Positions 34,234-43,751 of a stretch of DNA of 64,000 nucleotides are shown here, piece after piece. Positions within the stretch are counted from its first letter, which is position 1. Every line of letters starts with the position of its first letter. Position numbers and translations under genes: made by a program. Location: the NCBI RefSeq assembly GCF_020026305.1, contig NZ_CP075691.1, positions 744,001 through 808,000 of the forward strand, in the 5' to 3' direction. The notes beneath the pieces are model-generated. The model saw nothing but the letters and a program-made list of their open reading frames with translations. It was not told where the DNA came from and made no database searches. The stretch comes from Streptomyces sp. 135 (lineage in GTDB: Bacteria; Actinomycetota; Actinomycetes; Streptomycetales; Streptomycetaceae).

Positions 34234-34899
34234 TCAGCGGACCGTCACCGTGAAGACGGGCGACAGGGTGGAGCCGCTCTTCATGCGCAGCTCGTTCTTG
34301 CCCTTGAGGCCGAGCTTGACGCGCAGGCTGTACGCGCCGGACTTGTCGACGGTCGTGGAGGCGGGCAGCGTCTTCCACGTGCCGCGCTGCTTCTGCTGCA
34401 GGCCGACCTTGGTGCCCGCCGTGATGCCGGTGGCCTTGCCGCTGACGCGCAGCTCCTGCCATGCCTTCACGGAGGCCGCCGAGGGCTTGGCTGTCAGCGC
34501 GGGCTTCACCGCGGCGGTGGGGCTGTTCCTCTGGGTGCCGAGGCTCTTGCCGGTCGCGACGTCCCAGATGGCGTACGGCGTGCCACCGCCCTGCGTCTTG
34601 CTGTACAGGCGCTTGCCGTCGGCGCTCAGGTGCAGGTAGATGCCGTCGTTGACCGTCTGGCCCGGCTTGAGGATCTTGCCGTTGTAGTACGGCTTGCCCT
34701 CCTTGACGGTGACGGTGACTCCGGCACCGATATCGATCTTCACGGGCTTGGCGGCGACGACACTCTGTACAGCAGTGCGCTGCTCAGCGGCGGGCGCGCT
34801 CGCCAGCGCGGCCGCGGCCGGGGCCAGGAGCGCCGTACCGACGAGGACCGAAACGGCGGCGGTACGCAGGGCGCCGCGGCGGTGGGTGGTGGTACGCAT
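34234..34899 (-). CDS. Secreted protein of unknown function
   Basis: 221 residues from the ATG at 34899 with AAGGGG upstream. Signal peptide RRGALRTAAVSVLVGTALLAPAAAALA. The mature part has a positively charged beta-rich composition: KPYYNGKILKPGQTVNDGIYLHLSADGKRLYSK, then a C-terminal domain with WQELRVSGKATGITAGTKVGLQQKQRGTWKTLPAS and KSGAYSLRVKLGLKGKNELRM, which resembles Ig-like domains seen in actinobacterial surface proteins. No catalytic motif is evident. Convergent with the SgcJ-like gene. Confidence 0.75.
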   Translation of the reverse strand: MRTTTHRRGALRTAAVSVLVGTALLAPAAAALASAPAAEQRTAVQSVVAAKPVKIDIGAGVTVTVKEGKPYYNGKILKPGQTVNDGIYLHLSADGKRLYSKTQGGGTPYAIWDVATGKSLGTQRNSPTAAVKPALTAKPSAASVKAWQELRVSGKATGITAGTKVGLQQKQRGTWKTLPASTTVDKSGAYSLRVKLGLKGKNELRMKSGSTLSPVFTVTVR

Positions 34900-35133
34900 A
34901 ACGTGGTTCCCCTTCACGGTCATGGACCTGTTCGCACGCACGGCACAGCTCCGCTGGTCGGGCGGCGCCATGCCGGGAGCTGTCCTGTTGACTCTCGCCA
35001 TCCATGCTGTGCGGCGAGTACACAATCAACCTAGTTGACCGGTCATAACGGATAACCGCAGATCATGTAACAGTGCCCCATAGATCACCGCATGGTCTGC
35101 CATCAAGGCAGCACCAGAGGGCTCGACCCGGTC

Positions 35134-36645
35134 TCACCCCCGGCGGCCGGAGCCCGGCCGCACCGTCACCTGCACCTCCGTTCCGTCGGACGCCCGTACG
35201 CGCACCTGTCGTGCCTGCCCGGGCGGCACACTTCTGGCGCTGGGGTGTGCCGTGCGGCCCGACACCTCGATCCGCCAGCCGGTGGGGTTCGGCGGCAGGG
35301 ACAGCACGGTGGTGCCGGGACGGCGAGTCGACCGGTAGGCGAGGCGGTACGTCGCGCGGGCCGGGTCGTGGGTGTCGGCGCGCACGGTGCCCGCGACCGC
35401 CGGGGCGTACGGCGTGACAGTGCGCTCCTTGTTCGTACGCAAGCGGCCGTCGCGGTCGAGGGCGCAGTAGCCGCCGCCGTAGCACCAGACGTAGGCAGCC
35501 CAGCCCGAGGAGTAGCGGGCGAAGGAGGCGAGCGCGTCGTCGTGGAAGCGGCGCATGTTCGGCAAGCCGCTGTTCAGCGGGCCCCACTCGCCCACCACGA
35601 CGGGAACCGAGTGCTCGCGCGGGTATGCGGTGACGGCGTTCTCGTACGCCGTGATCCAGCCGGCCGCCGGGTCGTAATCGGCGCCTGCCTCCATCGCGGT
35701 GTTGTAGAAGTGCGGGGCGTAGACGACGCGTTCGTCGGGGATGCGGCCCAGGCCGGTGGGCACGCCTTCGCCGACGATCGGGGTCGGCTCGATGAACAGG
35801 CGGTTCGAGCGGTCCCGGGTGCGGATGGCGGCGGCGAGGCGGCGGTACATCGGGGTGAGCTGCGTTGCCTCGATGCGGCGTGCGGCACTCGTCAGGTCCT
35901 CGCCCGCGCGCAGCTCCCCCATCGGTTCGTTGATCAGGTCGTAGCCGAACACCGCGGGGTGCCCGCCGAAACGGTCCGCCAGCAGGCGCCACATGCGAGC
36001 CTGCGCGCGCCGCAGGTCCGCGTCCTCGTAGAGATGGGTGAAGGCGCGCTGGACGGCGGGTTCGAAGTACTCGGCGAACCAGTCGTCCGGGTGCGGGGTG
36101 AACGGCAGCCCGTCGGTCCGCGTCGCCCACTCCGGGATCCCGCGGTGGCCGAACGCGGGCCCGAACACGTCCTGGTGGGCGTCGATGACAACGTAGACAC
36201 CGTGCTCGTGCGCCCAGTCGAGGATGCGCCGGACCTTGCGCAGGTACGACTCGCTGTAGCGCCCGCGCCGCGGCTCCAGGTCGTCCCAGAAGACCAGCAG
36301 GCGGGCGAAGTTGAAGCCGTGGGCCCGCAAGTCGGCGAAGTGCCGCTCGGTGATCGCGCTGAGGGCGTCCCGGCCGTGGTGGATCTTGTCCTCGACGTTC
36401 CAGCCGCGCAGGGTGAGTGTGCGTCCGCGGGCGTCGGTGAGGCGAGGTATACCGTCGGTGATGGGGGCGGTTGCGGACCCGCTGCCGGAAGTGGCCCCCG
36501 CGACGGCGCCGGAACCGGTGCCGGGGCGCCCACTCCCCGCTCCCGCCGAAGCGGCAGGAGCCAGGCCCGCACCGAGCAGGGCGGTGGCGATCAGGGCGAT
36601 CAGGGCCACCGGGCCGATGTGCTGCCGCGTGAAGCGCTTGCCCAT
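35134..36645 (-). CDS. Secreted GH5 glycoside hydrolase (endoglycosylceramidase-like)
   Basis: 503 residues. Signal peptide at 1-34 (VALIALIATALLGAGLAPAASA), then a glycine/serine-rich linker, then a TIM-barrel: LRGWNVEDKIHHG, NFARLLVFWDDLEPRRG, VVIDAHQDVFGPAF, the acid/base in YDLINEPMG and the nucleophile in VVVGEWGPL. The DAHQD block and the C-terminal beta domain (GWRIEVSGRTAHPSAR) are features of GH5 endoglycoceramidases, which cut the link between oligosaccharide and ceramide. Start ATG follows GGAGG. The lipid substrate is inferred from family resemblance; a plain glucanase is possible. Confidence 0.88.
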   Translation of the reverse strand: MGKRFTRQHIGPVALIALIATALLGAGLAPAASAGAGSGRPGTGSGAVAGATSGSGSATAPITDGIPRLTDARGRTLTLRGWNVEDKIHHGRDALSAITERHFADLRAHGFNFARLLVFWDDLEPRRGRYSESYLRKVRRILDWAHEHGVYVVIDAHQDVFGPAFGHRGIPEWATRTDGLPFTPHPDDWFAEYFEPAVQRAFTHLYEDADLRRAQARMWRLLADRFGGHPAVFGYDLINEPMGELRAGEDLTSAARRIEATQLTPMYRRLAAAIRTRDRSNRLFIEPTPIVGEGVPTGLGRIPDERVVYAPHFYNTAMEAGADYDPAAGWITAYENAVTAYPREHSVPVVVGEWGPLNSGLPNMRRFHDDALASFARYSSGWAAYVWCYGGGYCALDRDGRLRTNKERTVTPYAPAVAGTVRADTHDPARATYRLAYRSTRRPGTTVLSLPPNPTGWRIEVSGRTAHPSARSVPPGQARQVRVRASDGTEVQVTVRPGSGRRG

Positions 36646-36805
36646 GACGGACCTCCGGCACTCGGGACCGCGCGGTCACGTACGTGTGTCCGCTCGGTAC
36701 GCACCGTACGTATCAGGAACCGCTTGCACAGACCAGCGAACCGACAGCGCGGGCGGCCGGGAATCCGTCAGGACGGGTCGGAGCCCGGCACCCCGGCACG
36801 CCGGC

Positions 36806-36945
36806 TCACCCCCGCGCGTCGTTGCTTTCACTCTCCGCGGTGTCGTCCTCGAAGAGGATCGCGTGGACGCGTTGCAGCACGTCGAGGTGGGCGCGGTGGT
36901 AGAACTCGACCAGCGCGTGCGCGACGACCGACTCGGCGACCGCCA
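36806..36945 (-). pseudogene. MerR-type regulator C-terminal scrap
   Basis: A minus-strand stretch reads VVAHALVEFYHRAHLDVLQRVHAILFED. It resembles the C-terminus of the gene at 37217-37756 (ITDLYNPAQVDVMRRLHALLSD). Only about 45 residues remain. Confidence 0.35.
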
Positions 36946-36969
36946 TTTCCCGGCACGAGGAGGATCCCA

Positions 36970-37200
36970 GGTCCCCGCAACGTGCTGCTCCTGCAGAACC
37001 GGCGGGACGCGTCGACCCCGCATCGGGGCGGGAAGATGCTGCGCGAGAAGTTCCGTGACCGGGCGCGGCTGGTCAGCGTCGACGACAGCGGGCACGGCGT
37101 GTATGTCCTGGGCGACAACTCCTGCGCGCTGAACACCGCCACGCGCTACCTCGTCGAAGGCGAGATGCCCGCGGAGGACACGTCCTGCCGCGCGGACTGA
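36970..37200 (+). pseudogene. TAP-type alpha/beta hydrolase C-terminal fragment
   Basis: About 75 residues, NVLLLQNRRDASTPHRGGKMLREKF and VSVDDSGHGVYVLGDNSCALNTATRYLVEGEMPAEDTSC, match the C-terminal TAP-like domain of secreted tripeptidyl aminopeptidases, with the catalytic Asp and His blocks and terminal cysteines. The N-terminal part with the nucleophile serine is missing. Confidence 0.7.
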
Positions 37201-37216
37201 CCTTCCCCGGAGGCCG

Positions 37217-37756
37217 TCAACGTGGGTCGCCCGTATCGGACAGAAGGGCGTGGAGACGCCGCATCACGTCGACCTGGGCCGGATTGTAGAGATCGGTAAT
37301 GGCTGTGCGGATGGTGCGAGCGGTGTGCTGCCGGCCGCGCGGGGCGTCCGAGGCGAGGTCGCTCAGCCCGGGATGCCTGGCCCGGAGACCTCGGACGTGA
37401 GACACGAGACGCTCAGCGAGACTCTGGCGCGCCTGCTCGTCCGCATCGGCGGGAAGCTCGTCGAATTCGCGTGCCACCGGCTGCGGCTCCTCATGGAGCA
37501 AGTCCGCGTAGGCGTCCATCCCACGGGGGCCGAGGACCGTACCGAGGACGGTGACGAAAGAGCGGTCGGGATCAGCAAGCTCTGCTGTCTCGTCCACGGA
37601 GGCGAGTCGGAGGGGAAGATCGGCCGTGGCCGTTCTGCGCATGAGGGCGCCGACCTCGGCGCGGGCGTGTTGCAGGCGTTCGATGGCGGCGGCCAACTCC
37701 TCGTCGAGAGTCCGTAGATCACGCGGGTCCGGGTCGGAATCCGGGCCGTCACGCAT
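37217..37756 (-). CDS. MerR-type regulator lacking its DNA-binding domain
   Basis: 179 residues, DLRTLDEELAAAIERLQHARAEVGALM through AITDLYNPAQVDVMRRLHALL. This is the dimerisation helix and C-terminal effector domain of Streptomyces MerR-type proteins, including SFVTVLGTVLGPRGMDAYADLL. The helix-turn-helix that normally forms the first 70 residues is absent; upstream in the same frame the sequence is unrelated. It is likely a truncated, inactive regulator, although a small ligand-binding protein could still be made. Confidence 0.65.
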   Translation of the reverse strand: MRDGPDSDPDPRDLRTLDEELAAAIERLQHARAEVGALMRRTATADLPLRLASVDETAELADPDRSFVTVLGTVLGPRGMDAYADLLHEEPQPVAREFDELPADADEQARQSLAERLVSHVRGLRARHPGLSDLASDAPRGRQHTARTIRTAITDLYNPAQVDVMRRLHALLSDTGDPR

Positions 37757-37880
37757 GTCCGCGATCAGACCCGCGCAGGGGAGAGCGGGCTCCCGCAGCG
37801 GGCCGTTGAGCTGAGGGAAGATCCCGGCGGACGACGCCGTACTACGTCTCGGGTACCTGGAGCGGAGTGGTTGGTTCGGT

Positions 37881-38492
37881 TCACGGCCGAGTCGGCCCGG
37901 CGGGTGGTGCGGGGCCGGTGGAGAGGACGCGGTCGACGGCGGCGTCGAGGGTCTCGGTCTCGGCGATGAGGACGGATTCGCGGGTGGGCAGGGCGCGTTC
38001 GACCGAGAGTCCGTTGAGGACGGTGAGAAGGAACCTGACGTTGCGGGTGTGGTCTCCCGGGGAAAGCGCGCCTTCCTCGGCGAGCACGGTCAGCCAGTGT
38101 TCGACTCGGCGCTCCGCCTCCCGCTCATGGCCGAGGTATGCGGCGCGTACCTGTTCGGTCGGCTCGGATTCGATGAAGGCCCGATACATCGTGCCCCAGG
38201 TGGTTCGCGCGTCCTCGTTGGTGCCGAGCGGTGCGAGAACCTGCCGCAGGCAGTTCAGCAGCCGTTCGCGGGGCGGCAGTGTCTGGTCCCGGATCGGGTC
38301 GCCGGGCAGCAGGTGTTCGTAGATCCGCGCGAGCAAGCTGTCCTGCAGGGCGCGCTGGGTGGGGAAGTGGAACCTCAGCGAGCCGGTGCTCACTCCCGCA
38401 CGCGCGGCGACCGCGCGCACGCTCAGCTTCGCCGCCATGTCCTCACTGATCATCTCCGCAGCGGCCTGCAGGATCTTCTCGCGTGTTTCCAT
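37881..38492 (-). CDS. TetR-family regulator
   Basis: 203 residues. N-terminal helix-turn-helix: REKILQAAAEMISEDMAAKLSVRAVAARAGVSTGSLRFHFPTQRALQDSLL, with the usual recognition-helix pattern. The rest is a helical ligand-binding domain. The upstream divergent sequence encodes only the C-terminal fragment of a TAP-type hydrolase, so the regulator's original divergent target may be lost. Ligand unknown. Confidence 0.9.
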   Translation of the reverse strand: METREKILQAAAEMISEDMAAKLSVRAVAARAGVSTGSLRFHFPTQRALQDSLLARIYEHLLPGDPIRDQTLPPRERLLNCLRQVLAPLGTNEDARTTWGTMYRAFIESEPTEQVRAAYLGHEREAERRVEHWLTVLAEEGALSPGDHTRNVRFLLTVLNGLSVERALPTRESVLIAETETLDAAVDRVLSTGPAPPAGPTRP

Positions 38493-38522
38493 GCTCCGCT
38501 CGCGAACATCGCTGTGCGCTGC

Positions 38523-38915
38523 ATGGACTCACCCCGTCCGACGCCGGAGGAACAGACCGCGCTCGCACGCAAGATCGGGGAGGCCGCTCCGATGTTCGAC
38601 ATCGACGTGTTCACGGCGGGCAACTACCACAGCGAATGCGAGGCGTGGCCCGCGCCGCCGACACGTGACGAACCCTGGCTCGCCGATGTCGAAGGCCTCC
38701 CCGAGACGCTCGTCGTGTCGGTCACCGGCGATCCTGCGACACCGCACGAGGGTGGCATCGCGATGGCGCGAGCTCTCGGCGGAAGTCTGCTCACCGTCGA
38801 CGGCAAGCAGCACGGCGCCTATATCCTCGGCGGCAGTAAGTGCGTCGACGACGTGGTCAGTGAGTATCTCCTCGACCCCGAAACCCCGCCCGCCGACGCC
38901 CGTTGCAGCCTGTGA
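38523..38915 (+). pseudogene. TAP-type alpha/beta hydrolase C-terminal fragment
   Basis: 130 codons, open from an ATG. The segment CEAWPAPPTRDEPW, TLVVSVTGDPATPHEGGIAMARAL with the catalytic Asp, and VDGKQHGAYILGGSKCVDDVVSEYLLDPETPPADARC with the catalytic His belong to the C-terminal half of secreted tripeptidyl aminopeptidases. Signal peptide and nucleophile serine are missing and the TetR gene begins 31 bases away on the other strand. A second such fragment is at 36970-37200. Confidence 0.75.
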
Positions 38916-39374
38916 CACGCTCGACTCCGGCAGCAACTGCCCCGCGTGGTGCTGATGACTCGCGGGCCTGACCCGACAGGCCTTGCGCCGGTTCGCAACC
39001 ATGCCGTGCTCCCCGCGCCCGCGGGGATGGTCCCGAGGGCATGCTGCCCCCCCCAGACAGTGGAGTCGACGCTTCGACGTCACTCGCCAAGTGCGACGAG
39101 CGGTTCCCGGGGCCGTGTCCGAAGAAGCGGACCACGTCAGGTGCGGCGTCCTATGGTGCCGGGGACTTTACCGATCGCCTACCGGGGCAAGTGGCCATGC
39201 GGGGCACCCGCTCGCTTCTATCCCGTCGCATGGCTCTGCGAGGACCACCGGCCGGAGTCGATTGCACGGGCGGCCCGCGGGAAAACGCACTCCCTGCTCA
39301 TCGTTTACAGTCCAAAGAAGCTCGGGTTCTTCTAAAGCGCCAGGTCAGCTGCCTATGGCGAGCTCGTGCGCTGG
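38916..39374. other. Decayed region with a repeated degenerate sequence
   Basis: No intact gene. The plus strand at 39139-39335 contains PVAWLCEDHRPESIARAARGKTHSLL, a recognisable protein-like remnant also present in more decayed form at 27385-27620. Confidence 0.4.
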
Positions 39375-39719
39375 TCATGGCGTCATGTGCGGGCACCGCA
39401 CGCCGCCGGCCGGGAAAGCGATGTCCATCTCCTCCTCCATCGCGCCGAAGAAGCGTCGTCCATCGAGCGACTGCCGCGACGTGGACCATGTGTAACCAGC
39501 GCACGGCTCCATGGCGGTGTGCAGGGCATGACGACCGACGCCCTGCCCCTGCCAGTGACTGGCGACGGCGATGTTGACCACGTACCCGACGCGGCACACA
39601 TGACAGACCTGGTACTCGAGGCAGCCCACCAGGCGGCGGCCCGCGTCCAGCACTGATACGGCCTGGCGGCCCGCGGGCAGCACCGCGGACACGTACTCGA
39701 AGCTGACCTGACGACTCAC
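39375..39719 (-). CDS. Small GNAT-family acetyltransferase
   Basis: 114 residues. GNAT motif A is YVVNIAVASHWQGQGVGRHALHTAM, with the pyrophosphate-binding loop QGQGVGR. The N-terminus (AVSVLDAGRRLVGCLEYQVC) gives the first strands. It is shorter than standard GNAT enzymes, but the C-terminus (MDIAFPAGGVRCPHM) looks natural, and similar small proteins are common in Streptomyces. Substrate unknown. Confidence 0.7.
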   Translation of the reverse strand: MSRQVSFEYVSAVLPAGRQAVSVLDAGRRLVGCLEYQVCHVCRVGYVVNIAVASHWQGQGVGRHALHTAMEPCAGYTWSTSRQSLDGRRFFGAMEEEMDIAFPAGGVRCPHMTP

Positions 39720-39881
39720 TGCGTTCGCCCCCGCCTACGACAACTCGCGTGGTCCGACGTCAGCGGTTGAGACGCTGCGCCGGGGCGGAACAGATGCCCG
39801 TAGTCATGCAAGTCGAAAATCTCGGGTACGTGGCCGTGAACCTCGTAAGAGCACCCGAACAGCGCAAGGGCGCCGCATGGC

Positions 39882-39928
39882 GAGCGGGCCCGTCCACACC
39901 AAGGCGCGAGGTGTGGACGGGCCCGCTC
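39882..39928 (-). terminator. Terminator of the sodium/alanine symporter gene
   Basis: A perfect 19-base stem: GAGCGGGCCCGTCCACACC pairs with GGTGTGGACGGGCCCGCTC around a 9-base loop. It lies 27 bases beyond the symporter stop. Confidence 0.8.
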
Positions 39929-39954
39929 AGGAGCTGGGTCGCCGGGGGGGGCGG

Positions 39955-41502
39955 TCAGACTGTGGTCTTCACCGACTCGTCTTCGTGGTCTCCGTCGCCC
40001 TCGATGACTTCGTGGGCGTTGCGAGCTCGGACGAACTCCAGGAACGAGTTCAGCTCACGCTTGACGACCGGGGCGAGGAGGTACAGGCCGATGATGTTGA
40101 TGACGGCGAGCATGAAGAGCACCGCGTCGGCCATGCCGATCAGGGTCTCCAGCGTCAGCAGGGAACCCGCGACCGCGAACAGCGTGTAGAGGACCTTGAA
40201 GGTCAGTTCGCTGCCCCTGGTGCGGCCGAAGAGGTACGTCCAGGCCTTAAGGCCGTAGTAGCCCCAGGTGAGCACGGTGGAGACGGCGAACAGCAGCACC
40301 GCGACGGTGAGGATGTACGGGAACCAGGGCATCACGGTGCCGAAGGCGTCGGAGGTGATGGTGACACCGCCGATGGACTCACCGTTGCTCTTGCGGGCCT
40401 CGGCCCAGCTGGCCGGGTTGGCGATGACGATGGTCAGCGCGGTCATCGTGCAGATGACGACGGTGTCGATGAACGGCTCCAGCAGGGCGACCAGGCCCTC
40501 GCTGGCGGGGTGCTTGGTCTTGACCGCGGAGTGGGCGATCGGGGCGGAGCCGAGGCCGGCCTCGTTGGAGAACGCGGCCCGTTGGAAGCCGATGATCAGC
40601 GCGCCGATGACACCGCCGGCGACACCCTGGGGGTTGAACGCGCCCTCGATGATCGTGCCGATCGCGGCCGGCAGGGCGGAGACGTGGACCAGGATGACGA
40701 CCAGGCAGGCCACGATGTAGATGCCGGCCATGGCGGGGACGAGCCTGCTGGTCACGTTGGCGATGGAGCGGATGCCGCCGAGCAGCACGATCCCGACGAG
40801 CGCGGCGATGAGGATGCCGAAGAACAGCGCACCGGCGGAGGAGCCCATCAGGCCGTCCTCGCCGCCGGTGACGGAGACGAGCTGGGCGTAGGACTGGTTG
40901 ACCTGGAAGAGGTTTCCGCCGAAGAGGCCGAAGAACAGGATCATGAAGGAGGCGAGGACGGCCAGGACCTTGCCGAGCGTCTTGCCGTTCTTGCCGAAGC
41001 GGTCGGCCAGGCCCTTGGGCAGGTAGTGCATCGGGCCGCCGGAGACGGTGCCGTCGGCGTGCACCTCGCGGTACTTCACGCCCAAGGTGACCTCGACGAA
41101 CTTGGTGGCCATGCCCAGCAGGCCGCACAGGATCATCCAGAAGGTGGCGCCGGGGCCACCGATGGATACGGCGACGGCCACGCCGGCGATGTTGCCCAGT
41201 CCGACCGTGCCCGAGACGGCGGCGGTCAGCGCCTGGAAGTGGTTGACCTCACCGGCCGACCCCTTCTCGTCGTACTTCCCGCGCACCACGTCGACGGCGA
41301 GTCTGAATTTCCTGACCTGCACAAGACCGAACCAGGCGGTGAAGACCAGACCTGCGATGACGAGCCAGGCAACGATGAGGGGCAGCTCCGTACCGGCGAC
41401 GGGGACGGAGTAGAAGACGACCTCCCCGAGCCAGGTGGCTATGGGCTCGAAGAACCCGCTGACGGCCTCGTCAACGGAAGTGGTGATGGAGTCGAGTGAC
41501 AC
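39955..41502 (-). CDS. Sodium/alanine symporter (AGCS family)
   Basis: 515 residues with about 11 membrane segments. Family signatures: AVSGTVGLGNIAGVAVAVSIGGPGATFWM, PMHYLPKGLADRFGK, and FQRAAFSNEAGLGSAPIAHSA, the AGCS sodium/amino acid site. Members import alanine or glycine with Na+. Expressed alone: terminator downstream, about 400 bases of intergenic DNA upstream. Confidence 0.93.
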   Translation of the reverse strand: MSLDSITTSVDEAVSGFFEPIATWLGEVVFYSVPVAGTELPLIVAWLVIAGLVFTAWFGLVQVRKFRLAVDVVRGKYDEKGSAGEVNHFQALTAAVSGTVGLGNIAGVAVAVSIGGPGATFWMILCGLLGMATKFVEVTLGVKYREVHADGTVSGGPMHYLPKGLADRFGKNGKTLGKVLAVLASFMILFFGLFGGNLFQVNQSYAQLVSVTGGEDGLMGSSAGALFFGILIAALVGIVLLGGIRSIANVTSRLVPAMAGIYIVACLVVILVHVSALPAAIGTIIEGAFNPQGVAGGVIGALIIGFQRAAFSNEAGLGSAPIAHSAVKTKHPASEGLVALLEPFIDTVVICTMTALTIVIANPASWAEARKSNGESIGGVTITSDAFGTVMPWFPYILTVAVLLFAVSTVLTWGYYGLKAWTYLFGRTRGSELTFKVLYTLFAVAGSLLTLETLIGMADAVLFMLAVINIIGLYLLAPVVKRELNSFLEFVRARNAHEVIEGDGDHEDESVKTTV

Positions 41503-41912
41503 GGTGGCTACCTCGATGGCGCAGGGCCGGCGCCGGGGGTTGCGCCGGAAGATGTGCGGTCTTTGAGCGAACGCCGTTGTCCGATCGGCGACCCTGGGCT
41601 CACGTGCCGCGGACTCGGAACGTGATCACCCTGGTCGTACTGCCGGTGCGTGCCGGCCGCTCCGTGTCGCGGCGAGGGGTGGTGCCACCTGCGGAGTTGC
41701 GCAGTTCTACCACGACCTTTACGGATTCTTTAGTGATGCAGATCACATCACCATGCGTAATATTCGAAACTCCCAGCGAACGAAACCAGACCGTTATTCA
41801 GATGGCCTGATCCGTTCATCGGACACTTATTCCTCGCACGATGGCCGCGAGCACGGCGGTGCTCGCGGCCATCGTCTTCGCTCCGCGGGTCAGACCGTCT
41901 TCACTCCGCGGC
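41503..41912. other. Intergenic between htpG and the symporter gene
   Basis: About 410 bases. It contains an AT-rich stretch at 41700-41830 that should hold the symporter promoter, and the htpG terminator. No gene is seen. Confidence 0.5.
41839..41874 (-). terminator. Terminator of htpG
   Basis: A perfect 16-base stem, CGATGGCCGCGAGCAC with GTGCTCGCGGCCATCG, and loop GGCG. It lies 39 bases after the htpG stop. Confidence 0.8.
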
Positions 41913-43751
41913 TCAGACCGTCTTGCTGAGGCGGTCGGCCAGCAGGGCGGCGAAGCGGGCCGGGTCGGCCAGGTCGCCGCCTTCGGCGAGCAGGGCGGTG
42001 CCGTACAGCAGCTCGGCCGTGCCCTTCAGCTCCGGGTCGTCGGGCCGCTTGTCGTGGGCCGTCCTGACCGCGCTGACCAGCGGGTGCTTCGGGTTCAGCT
42101 CAAGGATGCGCTTGACCGAGGGGATCTCCTGGCCCATCGCCTTGTACATCTTCTCCAGGGCCGGCGTGATGCCGTCGGTGTCGCTGACCAGGCACGCCGG
42201 TGAGGTCGTGAGCCGGGTCGTCAGACGCACCTCCTTGACGTCGTCGAGCGTCTCGTTGAGCCAGGTCAGCACTGCCGCGTACTCCCCCGCCTCCTCCGGC
42301 GACGGCTCCTCCTCGGAGGGCAGGTCCACCGCGCCGCGGGTGATGGACTGCAGCTCCTTGCCCTCGTAGTCACGGACCGCCTCGACCCAGATCTCGTCCA
42401 CCGGGTCGGTGAGCAGCAGGACCTCGTACCCCTTGGCCCGGAAGGCCTCCATGTGCGGGGAGTTCTCGATCTGTGCGCGGCTGTCGCCGGTCATGAAGTA
42501 GATCTTGTCCTGGCCCTCCGGCATCCGGGCGAGGTAGTCGGCCAGAGTGGTGGGCTCTTCACCGGCGGTGGAGGCGAAGGAGGCGATGTCGAGAATCGCC
42601 TTGTGGTCCTCCGTCCGGTCGAGGAGTCCCTCCTTGACGGCGGGTCCGAACTCGCGCCAGAACGTGCGGTACTTCTCGGCGTCCTTGCTCATCAGGTCCT
42701 TGATGGACGCCAGGATCTTCTTCGCCAGGCGGCGGCGGATGAGCTGGATGTGCCGGTCCTGCTGGAGGATCTCGCGGGAGATGTTCAGCGACAGGTCGGC
42801 CGCGTCCACGACGCCCTTGACGAAGCGCAGGTGGTCGGGCAGGAGTTCACGGCTGTCGTCCAGGATGAACACACGCTTGACGTACAGCTGGAGGCCGTGG
42901 CGGGCGTCCCGCTGGTAGAGGTCGTGCGGAGCCCGTGACGGCAGGAACAGCAGAGCCTCGTACTCGAAGGTGCCCTCGGCCCGCATCTGGATGATGTCGA
43001 GCGGGTCCGTCCAGTCGTGGCTGATGTGCCGGTAGAACTCCCGGTACTCCTCCTCGCTCACGTCCGAGCGGGGACGGGCCCAGAGCGCCTTCATCGAGTT
43101 GAGGGTGGACTCCCCCATCCGGACGGGGAACGAGATGAAGTCCGAGTACCGCTTGACGATCTCCCGGATCTTCGCTTCGTCGGTGTAGTCGTAGAGCGCG
43201 TCCTCCTCGTCGGCGGGCCGCAGGTGTACGCGGATCGACGTGCCCTCGGGTACGTCCTCGACGTCCTCGACGGTTTCGACCGTGTACGTGCCGTCGCCCT
43301 CCGACTCCCAGCGCACTCCCGTCGGCTCGCCGGCCTTGCGGGTGAGCAGCGTGACCTTGTCGGCGACCATGAACACCGAGTAGAAGCCGACGCCGAACTG
43401 GCCGATCAGCTCGGCCGACTCCTTGTTCTCCTTGAGCCGTCGCAGCGTCTCGGCCGTGCCGGACCTGGCGATGGTGCCGATCAGCCCCACGACCTCGTCG
43501 CGCGTCATGCCGATGCCGTTGTCCCGCACGGTCAGCGTGCGGGCCTCCTTGTCGGCCTCGATCCGGATGTGCAGGTCGTCCGCCTTGAGACTGTCGTCCT
43601 TCAGGCCGGCCAAGCGCCGCTTGTCCAGGGCGTCAGAGGCGTTGGAGATGAGTTCGCGAAGGAAGATGTCCTTGTTCGAGTAGATCGAGTGGACCATCAG
43701 CTCCAACAGCTGCCGCGCCTCGGCCTGGAACTCCAGCGTCTCGGTACTCAT
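41913..43751 (-). CDS. htpG: Molecular chaperone HtpG (Hsp90)
   Basis: 612 residues from the ATG at 43751 with AAGGGAAG upstream, normal for bacterial Hsp90. The GHKL ATPase domain has DIFLRELISNASDALDK, TLTVRDNGIGM and IGQFGVGFYSVFMVAD; the middle domain has LYVKRVFILDD and DLSLNISREILQQD. HtpG is an ATP-dependent dimeric cytosolic chaperone for late folding of client proteins. Two near-identical 18-base segments (TCAGACCGTCTT core) flank the stop codon, a small local duplication. Confidence 0.97.
   Translation of the reverse strand: MSTETLEFQAEARQLLELMVHSIYSNKDIFLRELISNASDALDKRRLAGLKDDSLKADDLHIRIEADKEARTLTVRDNGIGMTRDEVVGLIGTIARSGTAETLRRLKENKESAELIGQFGVGFYSVFMVADKVTLLTRKAGEPTGVRWESEGDGTYTVETVEDVEDVPEGTSIRVHLRPADEEDALYDYTDEAKIREIVKRYSDFISFPVRMGESTLNSMKALWARPRSDVSEEEYREFYRHISHDWTDPLDIIQMRAEGTFEYEALLFLPSRAPHDLYQRDARHGLQLYVKRVFILDDSRELLPDHLRFVKGVVDAADLSLNISREILQQDRHIQLIRRRLAKKILASIKDLMSKDAEKYRTFWREFGPAVKEGLLDRTEDHKAILDIASFASTAGEEPTTLADYLARMPEGQDKIYFMTGDSRAQIENSPHMEAFRAKGYEVLLLTDPVDEIWVEAVRDYEGKELQSITRGAVDLPSEEEPSPEEAGEYAAVLTWLNETLDDVKEVRLTTRLTTSPACLVSDTDGITPALEKMYKAMGQEIPSVKRILELNPKHPLVSAVRTAHDKRPDDPELKGTAELLYGTALLAEGGDLADPARFAALLADRLSKTV

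Noticed and set aside
39877..41499. 540-codon frame opposite the sodium/alanine symporter
   Set aside because: Highly acidic, repetitive antisense composition. The minus strand encodes a complete AGCS transporter.
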